A DNA stretch of 62,586 nucleotides. Source: Actinomycetes bacterium (lineage in GTDB: Bacteria; Actinomycetota; Coriobacteriia; WRKU01; WQUG01). The DNA lies in contig JAISUC010000020.1 of assembly GCA_031272275.1 (NCBI GenBank), positions 1 through 62,586 of the forward strand, written 5' to 3'. Numbering within the stretch: the stretch's first letter is position 1; each line of letters opens with the position of its first letter. A program made the position numbers and the translations under genes. Shown here one piece after another: positions 43,846 to 52,915 of the stretch. The notes under the pieces were generated by a model, which did no database searches, was not told where the DNA came from, and worked only from the letters and a program-made list of their open reading frames with translations.

Positions 43846-46800
43846 TTACCAGCTGACAGTGTTGGTTCCGTTGTCGGTGAAATAGTTATAGGTCGGCAAC
43901 TCGACCGGCTCGCGAAAACGCAGCAGAAACTCGACCACAGCGGTGTCTGCCCCATCGTCATCCACGACCGTGGCGTTGCGTGCGTCGATGACGTCGACAT
44001 CCCCGATGAACATCCAATCCTTTTCGTCGTCGCTCTTGCGCATAAAGACCGGTAGTCGACTCGAATCGCGATATGCCTGCACTTCCGCTGAGTCCAGCGT
44101 GCGCCGCGATTTTGATTCGGCAACCATCAGCTCGGGCGAAATGAATCCGTCCTCGTATTTGCGGACCGCCGCCGTCCGGTCATCCTTGTGGTACTTAATG
44201 AATACCGGAGTGATTTCATCCACGGTTTTGTATCCACCCACATTCAGCCACACGTCCTCGCGCGCAAAACAGAGCATCCGCCAAACATCGGAATAGGAAT
44301 AATAACGCCCAAACACAAAATCAGCCGAGCCTTCATATTCCGCCCGATTGATAACCAGCGCGCAATCGATGACGTCGCGAACCAAACGATGCATCATCGG
44401 ATTTTGCACGGCCAAACGAAACGTGCTCGCGGTATTCATGCTGTCACAATGGGCGTCTTCAACCAGACAGACGGCATTATCGTCTCGGTAAAACCTCCCG
44501 CTCAAGATATTGTGGAGTGCGTCCCACAGTCTGTTTTGGTCAGGGAACGGGTATTTCGGGTCGTGACTCGCACAGTACTGCAGGTACTCAGCTGAGAAAC
44601 GTTCACGCGTCAAGCGGTAGTTCGTGACCAGTTCGTTTAACGCAAACAACTCAAAGTAGCTCTTGCCTTTAATGAACGTGTTGCCGATGAAATCGAGTAA
44701 CGATTTCGCCGCCGGCATCAGTTCGGTATCGGTACCCAGCGCATATTTCCACAAATCCGGCAAGCTGTTGAAATCTTTATGGCTTAGTATTATGCGCGGA
44801 TCGATGGCCTCGTGCTCGTAAAAATCGCGCAGCATCGGATTGCGCCCCAGCATAGCCTGTAGGCGTTGGCAGTCCTTGCGTATTTCTCTCTTGCCGTTCA
44901 GGGTTGCGGTGTCAATCGCGGCAAAGACGCGCTCTGCGGCGATTTTTTCAAAGCTGATGGATGAAAAGCCCAGCGTGCTTTCATGCTCCCCGTCAAAGAC
45001 ACGCTTTCTCAGAACGTCTTTGCTGACACCCTTGTTGCCATATAGCGCCAAGGGAATCAGATAACTGTTGGCATAGTTGCCGATGAAGTCAATTATCACC
45101 ACCGAGTCTTTGCCCTCAGCAATACGCAGGCCACGTCCCAGTTGCTGGATAAAAATGATGCTGGATTCGGTGTTGCGCAGCATTGCAACCAGATTCAGGC
45201 ACGGAATATCGATCCCCTCGTTGAATATGTCAACGGTGAAGATGTACTCGATTTCGCCGCGTTCCAGCCGCTTGATTGTCATCTCGCGTTCCGTTTCCGA
45301 GTGATTGCCACAAAGAAACGCGGATGCAAAACCCCGTTGATTGAAAGCGATGGCGAGGGCCTCCGCCTCGTCCACGCGACTGCAAAACATCAGCGCACGG
45401 GTCGGTGTGTTGGCGTGTTTGTAACGAGCCAGGGTATCAACCAAGTGCTCGACGCGCTCATCTGACACGTATGCATCCAGGTTTCCCCCGCGCTTCAGGT
45501 CCTCAATCTGATCCAGATCTGCTATGCCGTAATAATGAAAGGGGCAGACCAGCTTTTCTTCCAATGCTTGTTGAAGGCGGATTTCATAGACAACGTTGTT
45601 TTCGAACAGGTCGAACACTGCGGCTGCGTCATCGGCACGTTCCGGAGTTGCGGTTAACCCCAACAGAAACCGTGGTTCAAAATAGTCGATGATGTCACGA
45701 TAGGTGGCGGCAGCACTGCGGTGGGATTCGTCAACGATGATGTAGTCAAAATGGTCCCTGTCGAAATCTGTGCGGTGTCTTGACATCACCAGGTTGGTTG
45801 CAAACAGGCAATCGGCCTCGACCGCACTCCCCCCCGATACATAATCGGCACATATGACCGAATCACCCAGTATTTCCTGGAAGCGCGCCCGGGCCTGCCC
45901 CAGGATTAAATTGCGATGCGCCACGAACAGTATTTTCGGGGTTCTGTTCTGATCGGCACGTACCGTTTCAATAAATCTGCGCACGTCAAACGCGCACAGG
46001 ATGGTCTTACCCGTCCCTGTGGCAGACACCACCAGTGCCCGGTGTCTGTCCAGTATGCGTGTCGCATGCAGGGCATCGAGCGCCTCGATTTGCATCCTGT
46101 TTGGAGTGTATCCCTGGTGTTCCTGAATCTGCCGCTTCAGCGTTTCGAGTTTTTCGGGATTGCCTTGTTCGTACAACTGCCGATACCGCTCGATGAAAGC
46201 GGGGCACAGCTCGATAGTCGCAGGATCACTGATTTGTCGGTCGATGGCGCGCGCGATGTCTGCGACAATCTGGCCGTCATTCATCGATGAAAAGCGTATG
46301 TTCCATTCATAGTTGCTCTGCAATGCCTCGTTGGTCAGATTCGACGAGCCCACGATCGCGCTCATGTAGTCCGTGTGTGCGAAACAGTAGCCCTTGGGGT
46401 GATAGTGCGGAACCGTTTCATGGGAGACATCCGGATTTCCCCCGAAAACCAGCACCTTGATTTTGCCGCCTGATCGGTGCTGCAACTGCAGCAATTCCTC
46501 GAATGCATGTGGCGTATTGAACAGATTCATGGTTGAGGTCACGATGTAGCTGACCTCGGTTTCATCCCGTTCGCAGAAATCAAAGAAATCCTGTTTCAGG
46601 GTCAACAGCATCTCTGAACTGATGAGCGCGACCGAAAACGTAAAGCTCCGACATTTCTGCAGCTCATTTCGCAGTTCGGTCAGAACGCGAGCACGTTTAT
46701 CGTTGGTCAACAAACGGGGAATATGACTGCCGGCTGAATAGCTGTTTTTGTCAATGAACCCCGTGTTCAGCGCTGACCGTAACGTAGTATTGAAATCAAT

Positions 46801-46863
46801 TGTGGCGACAGATGCATCGGGCTTTCCGGCAACTGTTGTGATGTCGGGTGAAACGGGAATCAT
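43846..46863 (-). CDS. PLD-like / SF2 helicase / DUF3427 protein
   Basis: About 1005 residues. An N-terminal phospholipase-D-like nuclease domain (about 40-230, HPKGYCF and GSSNLTNEAL forming a single HKD-type motif) comes first. An SF2 helicase core follows: SATGTGKT, DESHRSAA, LLGLTATPERAD; helicase C with NEGIDIPCLN and QQLGRGLR. A C-terminal DUF3427-type region (about 680-1005) completes it. Homologues often sit beside or are fused to a NUDIX hydrolase and are suspected of roles in DNA repair or defence. The ATG at 46863 overlaps the NUDIX stop (ATGA). Confidence 0.88.
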   Translation of the reverse strand: MIPVSPDITTVAGKPDASVATIDFNTTLRSALNTGFIDKNSYSAGSHIPRLLTNDKRARVLTELRNELQKCRSFTFSVALISSEMLLTLKQDFFDFCERDETEVSYIVTSTMNLFNTPHAFEELLQLQHRSGGKIKVLVFGGNPDVSHETVPHYHPKGYCFAHTDYMSAIVGSSNLTNEALQSNYEWNIRFSSMNDGQIVADIARAIDRQISDPATIELCPAFIERYRQLYEQGNPEKLETLKRQIQEHQGYTPNRMQIEALDALHATRILDRHRALVVSATGTGKTILCAFDVRRFIETVRADQNRTPKILFVAHRNLILGQARARFQEILGDSVICADYVSGGSAVEADCLFATNLVMSRHRTDFDRDHFDYIIVDESHRSAAATYRDIIDYFEPRFLLGLTATPERADDAAAVFDLFENNVVYEIRLQQALEEKLVCPFHYYGIADLDQIEDLKRGGNLDAYVSDERVEHLVDTLARYKHANTPTRALMFCSRVDEAEALAIAFNQRGFASAFLCGNHSETEREMTIKRLERGEIEYIFTVDIFNEGIDIPCLNLVAMLRNTESSIIFIQQLGRGLRIAEGKDSVVIIDFIGNYANSYLIPLALYGNKGVSKDVLRKRVFDGEHESTLGFSSISFEKIAAERVFAAIDTATLNGKREIRKDCQRLQAMLGRNPMLRDFYEHEAIDPRIILSHKDFNSLPDLWKYALGTDTELMPAAKSLLDFIGNTFIKGKSYFELFALNELVTNYRLTRERFSAEYLQYCASHDPKYPFPDQNRLWDALHNILSGRFYRDDNAVCLVEDAHCDSMNTASTFRLAVQNPMMHRLVRDVIDCALVINRAEYEGSADFVFGRYYSYSDVWRMLCFAREDVWLNVGGYKTVDEITPVFIKYHKDDRTAAVRKYEDGFISPELMVAESKSRRTLDSAEVQAYRDSSRLPVFMRKSDDEKDWMFIGDVDVIDARNATVVDDDGADTAVVEFLLRFREPVELPTYNYFTDNGTNTVSW

Positions 46864-47279
46864 GACGATAACGCCAACCGTTCGACCAGCACATCGACGG
46901 CTTCCGTGTCCGCCGGTGCCCACTGCAGACTCCGCAGATCATCCGGCGTAACCCACCTTAACTCGGAATGCTCGGTGGCAACAGGATCAATGCCACCGTC
47001 CATCAAATCACACAGATACGTGGACAGTTGAATGATCGCGAAATCATACTCGTGAACCGTCGTAGCCAACCGGTCACCAACGCGCAGATCGCACAAACAT
47101 TCCTCGCGCATTTCACGCACCAAAGCCTCGCGCTCGTTTTCTCCATCCTCGACTTTGCCACCGGGAAACTCCCAGTATCCTGCCAGCGACCGTGATTGGC
47201 CTCCGCGTCGCGCGCAGAGCACCCGTCCGTTTTTCACTACTGCCGCGCCAACGACGTGATACGTCGGTTTCATCCACAT
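46860..47279 (-). CDS. NUDIX hydrolase (MutT / CTP pyrophosphohydrolase-like)
   Basis: A 139-residue protein with the Nudix box starting GGKVEDGENEREALVREM and ending REECL, and YHVVGAAVVKNGRVLCARR at the N-terminus, as in MutT/NudG enzymes that clean damaged (d)NTPs. Either of two close ATGs (47279, 47273) could start it. The stop overlaps the start of the PLD-helicase gene by four bases, so the two are almost certainly one functional unit. Confidence 0.9.
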   Translation of the reverse strand: MWMKPTYHVVGAAVVKNGRVLCARRGGQSRSLAGYWEFPGGKVEDGENEREALVREMREECLCDLRVGDRLATTVHEYDFAIIQLSTYLCDLMDGGIDPVATEHSELRWVTPDDLRSLQWAPADTEAVDVLVERLALSS

Positions 47280-47409
47280 CAGCCCCTGATAACATGCGCC
47301 TTTATTGCGCCTTTATTGCGCCTTACTTTCTCCCGGTTACCTGGTCCGGTATTCTATCACTGCCCCGGGGCGCAGTACCCACGTCGACGCATTTTTCTGT
47401 GTAACGACA

Positions 47410-47440
47410 GGGGGAGTGCGTCCCGAACCCGACCGGCCGG
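47410..47440 (+). repeat. dispersed motif copy 17 plus left half of the 43.8-kb element
   Basis: GGGGGAGTGCGTCCCG is followed by AACCCGACCGGCCGGC, matching the left part of the element at 43783. It marks the left edge of the AT-richer island, just after the ORF6N gene stop. Confidence 0.75.
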
Positions 47441-47452
47441 CGCGCGAGCGCA

Positions 47453-48454
47453 TCACTTTGCGGATGCAATGATCCCCATAACTGTCGCTCTCAATTGCAC
47501 GCTGTCTTCCATCTTCCATACGCCGAAGCACTTATTACCCGCATCCTTCAATGATGACCCAAATACATAGACCTCTTTGTTATCAAGAATGATGAAACGA
47601 TCGTGGAAGTCCTTGTTGACAACAACCGCAACCGGACCATACTGCGCGCCAAATTTTAGAAGGTGCAAATCCGATAGTCCGCTTGTCTTTGCAGTCACAA
47701 CAGTAACCGAAACGCCTTCGCGTTTGTTTTCCAGCATCTCCAAAAGGGAGTTGTCTACGTAGTTGTCAACAACCACAATACTGGTTTTAGCTTGCCGCAA
47801 TAGCCTTATCACCAGCTTTAGCGCGTCATAAAATTGACCTTTGTAAAAGATGAACTGTTTCTCGGTTTCAGGCGTCCCAAGCAATGCAAGTATCTCGTCG
47901 ATTTTGGTTCCTTGTTCCACGAGTCTCTGATCGTGATCCAACAACCGGTTGTTGATATGAGCGATGTTCGCAAAGACATCATGATTCGTGCTGATGAACT
48001 GCCGCATTTCTACAAATGCATTCATTATGCCAACGCTGACATGAACGGCAATTTCGTTTTTTAGAAGCCCCGACAACATGCCAATACCTTGCTCAGTGTA
48101 AGCATAGGGCAGGTATTTTCTATGATGGCCGCGCCCTGATTTTAAGGTCGCATTTTGCGACCTTAAAACAATCTCGTCGGTTTGATCGTTGCCTGGAGTC
48201 ACGATTTGTGACCTCAAAAGGGCATCATACTCATCGCCAGTCAACCGAAAGCGAAACTCAGGTGGAAAACGCTTGTTATTGCGTTGTGCGGTCTCGTTTA
48301 TTCGTCTGACCTCATACCCGTACAACCGCGCCACATCACTATCCAGCAAAACCTGTTTGCCACGAATGATCCGAATCAGTTCTTTAATGTTCTCGGGCTC
48401 ACCCACATCGGCCACGCTAAGCCCTTTAGTTTCGACGTCACCTATACTTGCCAT
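47453..48454 (-). CDS. ORF6N-domain protein with PLD-like C-terminus
   Basis: A 333-residue protein. The N-terminal ORF6N domain (about 25-110, IIRGKQVLLDSDVARLYGYEVRRIN and FPPEFRFRLTGDE, here quoted in part) is found in phage antirepressors and plasmid proteins. The middle is helical. The C-terminal region (about 210-320) has SIVVVDNYVD, FHDRFIILDNKEVYVFGSSLKD, a degenerate PLD-like active-site pattern with HDR in place of HxK. It marks the left edge of the AT-richer island and points away from the rightward cassette. Confidence 0.75.
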   Translation of the reverse strand: MASIGDVETKGLSVADVGEPENIKELIRIIRGKQVLLDSDVARLYGYEVRRINETAQRNNKRFPPEFRFRLTGDEYDALLRSQIVTPGNDQTDEIVLRSQNATLKSGRGHHRKYLPYAYTEQGIGMLSGLLKNEIAVHVSVGIMNAFVEMRQFISTNHDVFANIAHINNRLLDHDQRLVEQGTKIDEILALLGTPETEKQFIFYKGQFYDALKLVIRLLRQAKTSIVVVDNYVDNSLLEMLENKREGVSVTVVTAKTSGLSDLHLLKFGAQYGPVAVVVNKDFHDRFIILDNKEVYVFGSSLKDAGNKCFGVWKMEDSVQLRATVMGIIASAK

Positions 48455-48532
48455 TACATGACTCCTATCTTACTCAAGGCAATTAACCTGAACGATTCTA
48501 ACGCACAGCCCGGACATTCCCGATACACAACA

Positions 48533-48707
48533 GCAAGCTTGCGAATAAGCTATACTAAGCATTGCCAAAACACCGAACGGCGAGCAACAAAGCCGACATA
48601 CAAGCAGCAAGCAGAAGGGCATCTCCCCTTCGATAGCTGCTTGCATTGCAGTTTCGGTGTTTTTGCGAACACGGTGGATGCCCTTCTTCCTGTTGCCAGA
48701 CACCGAA
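48533..48707 (+). promoter_or_regulatory. interlocking inverted repeats upstream of the helicase cassette
   Basis: In order: palindrome GCAAGCTTGC (48533-48542); TATACT (48551-48556); arm A AAAACACCGAA (48567-48577); hairpin GCAAGCAG/CTGCTTGC (48607-48614, 48637-48644); arm B GAAGGGCATC (48614-48623); arm A' TTCGGTGTTTT (48653-48663); arm B' GATGCCCTTC (48677-48686); and a second ACACCGAA (48700-48707). A' can pair with either ACACCGAA copy and B with B', so mutually exclusive folds exist, as in an attenuator or a structured RNA. The remainder of 48455-48784 shows no gene. Confidence 0.6.
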
Positions 48708-48784
48708 GGTAAACCCATCCACCAGAATTAAATACGCTAAAGCAAGGACGCGCATTTTTACCGGCGGAAATGAGAGGGGCAACC

Positions 48785-50047
48785 GTGGCTTTCAAACTAC
48801 CGAACTGGAGTGAGCTAAGTAAAGTTCAGCGGGAAACACTTGAACTCGACACCGGAAAATCATGGGTAATCCCCGGCTCACCGGGTACCGGCAAATCTGT
48901 GCTTGCGCTCTACAGAGCAGTTGAGCTCATCGGCAAAAGGAAAAAGGTATTGTTCCTCGTCTACAATAAGAATCTTCAGCGATACCTAGAATCTGCTAGG
49001 AAGTATTTAGATTCTCAGCCGAGATATAAGAACTATGCATTTGAAAACCTCGAAATCAGAACCTATCACTCGTACTTCCATAGGGTTTATGGAAACTACA
49101 GGACGCGTGTTCCACTTATAGATCCGAACAATGGCTATAGTTATGACTTTGCACAGATAGAAAGAGACTTAGTTGATGGCAGAGTGCGAATCAACAAAGA
49201 TCATATCATCGTCGATGAGGCACAAGACTTTCCTGAAAGCTTAATTAAAGCATTGAAGGCGGCAGATAAACCGGTGACGTGCTTTATCGATGACAACCAA
49301 AAAATCACCAGTGAAACAACCAACTATCATTTAGCATTAAGTGTTTTAGGAGATGGAAGTCCTTATTTCCTCGATACAAATTACCGCAATACAGAGCAGA
49401 TCGTCGAATTGTCAAAAATCTTCTATGATGACGATAACTTGGCTACTTCAAAGAGAAGTGGAGACATACCGGAATTCTATCGCATGAATCATGAGGATCA
49501 GATAGAGGGAATCCTGAATGTCATAGACAACCACCCGGGAAAGACGGTGGGCATTTTCGTTGAACGCAGGAGAATGAGCAGATTAAGCAGGAACCTTGAA
49601 AACAGCGTCGTTGATTTTGAATACTACTTCACAAACCGGAGATTCAGCATCGATTTTGAGTCCGACAATCCCAAAGTGTTCACCCCTCAAACAATGAAGG
49701 GCCTTGAGTTCGATATCGTGATAATCCCATATTTCGACGAGTGGGACGAGTTTATGCCCAGAGTGCCAGAAAAACGACTGGAAAACGGAAGGATCCTATT
49801 ACAGTCCGTGGACGCTGCCGTAAGAACACGATTCATAGAAAAGTCAATTTACGTTGGAATCACAAGAGCAGGAGACAACCTCTATTGCTTCTACGAGCGA
49901 GACTCGGACACTGTGAAGAAGATAAAGCAGGTGAAGGGGGCATCTATCGCGACGTTTTACGATTCAGATGAAGACAGCCCGGAGACTGAGTCTGACACGA
50001 GAGTGTCTTGGAGTGACCTTACATCCGGCGATGACGTACCGTATTAG
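48785..50047 (+). CDS. compact UvrD-like SF1 helicase/ATPase
   Basis: About 420 residues. SF1 motifs: Q-like FKLPNWSELSKVQRETL, Walker A GSPGTGKS (31-38), Walker B VDEAQDFP (about 140), motif III IDDNQKI, motif IV-like DTNYRNTEQI, motif V TPQTMKGLEFDIVIIP and motif VI YVGITRAGDNLY. The 1B/2B insertions of UvrD/PcrA are missing, giving a small motor as in GajB-like defence proteins. The GTG at 48785 has GAGAGGGG just upstream; ATG at 48770 is an alternative. It heads a rightward cassette with two unknown proteins and has markedly lower GC than the flanks. Confidence 0.8.
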   Translation: MAFKLPNWSELSKVQRETLELDTGKSWVIPGSPGTGKSVLALYRAVELIGKRKKVLFLVYNKNLQRYLESARKYLDSQPRYKNYAFENLEIRTYHSYFHRVYGNYRTRVPLIDPNNGYSYDFAQIERDLVDGRVRINKDHIIVDEAQDFPESLIKALKAADKPVTCFIDDNQKITSETTNYHLALSVLGDGSPYFLDTNYRNTEQIVELSKIFYDDDNLATSKRSGDIPEFYRMNHEDQIEGILNVIDNHPGKTVGIFVERRRMSRLSRNLENSVVDFEYYFTNRRFSIDFESDNPKVFTPQTMKGLEFDIVIIPYFDEWDEFMPRVPEKRLENGRILLQSVDAAVRTRFIEKSIYVGITRAGDNLYCFYERDSDTVKKIKQVKGASIATFYDSDEDSPETESDTRVSWSDLTSGDDVPY

Positions 50048-50059
50048 AAGAGGATGAGG

Positions 50060-51577
50060 ATGTCTACTAATAGATCACAAACGCAATTGTTTGGCTCCGA
50101 AGAGACTCGGAGCGAACCGAAAGAACAGGTCGCTACGGAGAATTACAGCGAAAAGCTGCTATATCTTTACGTGGACTTCGAAACAGCAAGATGGATATTC
50201 ATCAACGATTCGTTTATCGTAGAGTTCACAGAGCGGAAGAAGCCATTCTCGTATCAGTGGAACAACAGGATATTTCTGACCCAGAGGAAGCTGGATATTG
50301 CTCTGGATGAAAAGTGCGTTGTAATTGAGGTCAAAGTTGTCACTGGTATCAATATTCCTTGTTGGTTCGTAGATGAATACACTCAGTTGCGCGAAGGATC
50401 GCTCCTCCTGGATTGTCGCGACACGGACTTAGGCGCATTCGTTTATGACCTGCCATTCATTTGTCTCAATAAGGTTTATTTCAGATCTACTAATGCGCAA
50501 CTCAATCTGGAAAAGCCCAGCCCTGATCTGTGGACACCAAAGGAGAAGTATGCAATCACAGCTGAAGGCGAATTCTGCGAGGCAATTAGTCTGCTTAATA
50601 ATCAATTGGATAGGCTGGATTGTGAACGGTCGCAATGCAATCACCGAAATCAACCTGAAGACGTTACGAAACGACGGAGGAAGTATGAGGCCGGTCTGTG
50701 TCTGCGCGAGAAAAGAGATGGTCAGCACCTGCATTCAACAAAAGTGGAGTACGAAAAGCTCGAGAGTAAGTTGAGCAATCACACTACCACAGAGACTCAA
50801 TGTCAATATAGCGGCCTCTACGGCCGAATCAAGGAACTATTGATCAACTCAAACTACGTCCCGGAGGATAAAGAGAAAAACATTGAATTGTTTAAGGATA
50901 TGCACGATAAGTTGCGTGACTCTAGTAGTTCAGATGACGATGTAAGTCTCGGAATTGAAATTCTAGACGAGAATCTCTCAACTCTAGGTGGGGCCCTATT
51001 CAAAAAACCGTCTTATGAGGACATTGGGCCGCTGCCATTACAGGGACTGTACGTATTAGAGAAGACTTATGAGAACTTCGACCTATTGGGAAAGTTCTTT
51101 GACAAGAAGAATCAATCCAAGCTCGAACAATTGTCTTATTATTATTTTGGTTTGTTCAGGGGCATCTCAACTGTTCCGTCCTCGGGAATCAAAGAAGATT
51201 TTTTGCTGCAATTCCTAGTGGAACAGAAGGCTGCAAATGAGTTCAAACATGAAGCTCTGTACAGGATTGAAATTGATCTAGACACATATGTAAGTGTCTA
51301 TGACATATCTTGGCCAATTGAAGAATTGCCGCCTGTAACTCAAAATAGACCAACGTCAAACATCCTCGCAGAAACTGAGAGGAGCTTTAAGCAGATAGCC
51401 AAAATATCTAGAATCCTAGAAAGCAATCCGGGGCTGCTGGCTAATGTGAAGCTGATAGCCAAAATATCTAGAATCCTGGAAAGCGATCCGAGGCTGCTGG
51501 CAGAACTATATAGACTCCTAGAAAGCAATTCGAAAATACGCCAGTTAATCAAGGACAAGAGAGATGCGCCAAGATGA
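50060..51577 (+). CDS. unknown protein of the helicase cassette (505 aa)
   Basis: I do not recognise a family. The N-terminal half (about 30-180) is beta-rich (LYLYVDFETARWIFINDSFIV, KCVVIEVKVVTG); the middle is charged and helical (about 190-300). Near the C-terminus a 20-residue unit (IAKISRILESNPGLLANVKL, about 445-464) is repeated in tandem, then again partly, by a 60-bp DNA duplication. No membrane segment or catalytic motif is evident. It begins 7-13 nt after the helicase stop (ATG at 50054 or 50060, AGAGG upstream), and its end overlaps the next gene by ATGA. Confidence 0.6.
   Translation: MSTNRSQTQLFGSEETRSEPKEQVATENYSEKLLYLYVDFETARWIFINDSFIVEFTERKKPFSYQWNNRIFLTQRKLDIALDEKCVVIEVKVVTGINIPCWFVDEYTQLREGSLLLDCRDTDLGAFVYDLPFICLNKVYFRSTNAQLNLEKPSPDLWTPKEKYAITAEGEFCEAISLLNNQLDRLDCERSQCNHRNQPEDVTKRRRKYEAGLCLREKRDGQHLHSTKVEYEKLESKLSNHTTTETQCQYSGLYGRIKELLINSNYVPEDKEKNIELFKDMHDKLRDSSSSDDDVSLGIEILDENLSTLGGALFKKPSYEDIGPLPLQGLYVLEKTYENFDLLGKFFDKKNQSKLEQLSYYYFGLFRGISTVPSSGIKEDFLLQFLVEQKAANEFKHEALYRIEIDLDTYVSVYDISWPIEELPPVTQNRPTSNILAETERSFKQIAKISRILESNPGLLANVKLIAKISRILESDPRLLAELYRLLESNSKIRQLIKDKRDAPR
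51394..51513 (+). repeat. 60-bp tandem duplication within the unknown cassette gene
   Basis: GATAGCCAAAATATCTAGAA begins at 51394 and again at 51454, the copies being nearly identical for about 60 bp. A third, weaker unit follows (TATAGACTCCTAGAAAGCAA). The repeat keeps the frame and encodes a 20-residue helical unit. Confidence 0.8.
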
Positions 51578-52821
51578 CACCCGGTAAATTTGGGGAGATA
51601 AAACATAAGTTATATGAGGGAGTAATTCCTGTTTCGGACGTACAAAAACTAATCTCGGAGTGTTGTCGGAACCCTGATGTTACAACTGATTATATAATTC
51701 TGCTTCTTGAATATATTAACGATCATGGATCATCAGAGCTTTCTCTGGTCGATTACCTGAAATACAGACTAGAACTTCTGAAACGTTACTTCGAAACGGC
51801 TCGGTACAAACGAGCCAACAACATGATAGTAGTGCTCGAAGGCAGAATCGAGGGAATGCCGCCCGACTGGTTCAGCGTGATGCGAGCGAAAATCGACATT
51901 TACACCCTCTTACCTTCGATAATCGTGTATGGAGGATACGCGCAGCTCTTTGTTGAGCATGTCAATTTGATAGCTAACAAACAGGCAAGGCTGGCTGTCG
52001 TTCAAGAGTTCTGCAATCTTTCGGCGCAATATGTCCATAGGCATTTTGAGGATGGTGGCAAGCCCAATCCCACCGGCTTTCGGGTTAACGATGCCATAGA
52101 GGAACTGATCAAACAAAACGACCTTGGAGAGACCGAGGTCTTCAACCACTTTGCCACAGCTATGAACAAGCTTGCCGGACACGAGATTTATCGGCTAGCA
52201 GAGATCGTGCAGACAGAGGAAAAGAGCGATGACCTTGAAGCTGCTTCCCCCCAAATCGAGAAAAAGATAGTTGTTCAGCCAGGGGTTATCGAACAAGCAG
52301 AGGAAGACGAGCGGGAAGAAGCCGTCAAACGGGAAGAACCACCCGAACCTGCGTCAATTGAAACCATTGGCGAAACAGCCGGAGAGGCAACCCGCAAGCC
52401 TGCCGACAAAGCTGCCAAGATCTTCATGCCGTTCTTCGATGATCTGACCATCGAGTTGCAACGAAACCAGAAAATACTCATTATCGGCGAAAGCAGGGTC
52501 AAACCCAATGATGTATGTGGTATCGCCAAGACGTTCGGTCTGAAGAAAACCGATATCGAGATTTTTGGCGACTACGAAAAGCTGACAAATTTCGATGTTT
52601 CCAAATTGCAGTGGAGCAACAAGTACGGGGGAATTATCATCGGCCCCGTCCCGCACAAGATGGCGGGGATTGAAGATGCCTCCAGCTTAGTAACAAAGCT
52701 AGCAGAAGAGGGCTTCCCATATTCTGTTGACGCCAGAACACTTAACGGGGAATTGAAGCTCACCAAATCATCGCTGAAGGAAGCTTTTCGCAACCTCGCT
52801 CTGCACTTTTATCACCCATAA
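51574..52821 (+). CDS. unknown protein of the helicase cassette (415 aa)
   Basis: The N-terminal part (about 1-205) is helical; a charged Glu/Lys/Pro linker (about 210-285) follows; a C-terminal alpha/beta domain (about 300-415) starts KILIIGESRVKPNDV and contains GGIIIGPVPHKMAG and ARTLNGELKLTKSSLKEAF. The alternating strands and the GPxPHK motif suggest a Rossmann-like fold, but I cannot name a family. The start ATGA overlaps the previous stop, so it is translationally coupled. I infer one complex of helicase and two partners. Confidence 0.6.
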   Translation: MTPGKFGEIKHKLYEGVIPVSDVQKLISECCRNPDVTTDYIILLLEYINDHGSSELSLVDYLKYRLELLKRYFETARYKRANNMIVVLEGRIEGMPPDWFSVMRAKIDIYTLLPSIIVYGGYAQLFVEHVNLIANKQARLAVVQEFCNLSAQYVHRHFEDGGKPNPTGFRVNDAIEELIKQNDLGETEVFNHFATAMNKLAGHEIYRLAEIVQTEEKSDDLEAASPQIEKKIVVQPGVIEQAEEDEREEAVKREEPPEPASIETIGETAGEATRKPADKAAKIFMPFFDDLTIELQRNQKILIIGESRVKPNDVCGIAKTFGLKKTDIEIFGDYEKLTNFDVSKLQWSNKYGGIIIGPVPHKMAGIEDASSLVTKLAEEGFPYSVDARTLNGELKLTKSSLKEAFRNLALHFYHP

Positions 52822-52915
52822 CCGTAAGCTTGACAGGAGAACACTGGGCTTGAGAAAGAGAGGGGAAGCATTGTAAACCGTCGAAACAATCACTGTAAAC
52901 AACCTGATTGCTGTA

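Noticed and set aside
48785..50047. Gabija system
   Set aside because: The helicase resembles GajB in size and motifs, but neither neighbour shows an OLD-type ATPase or TOPRIM nuclease.
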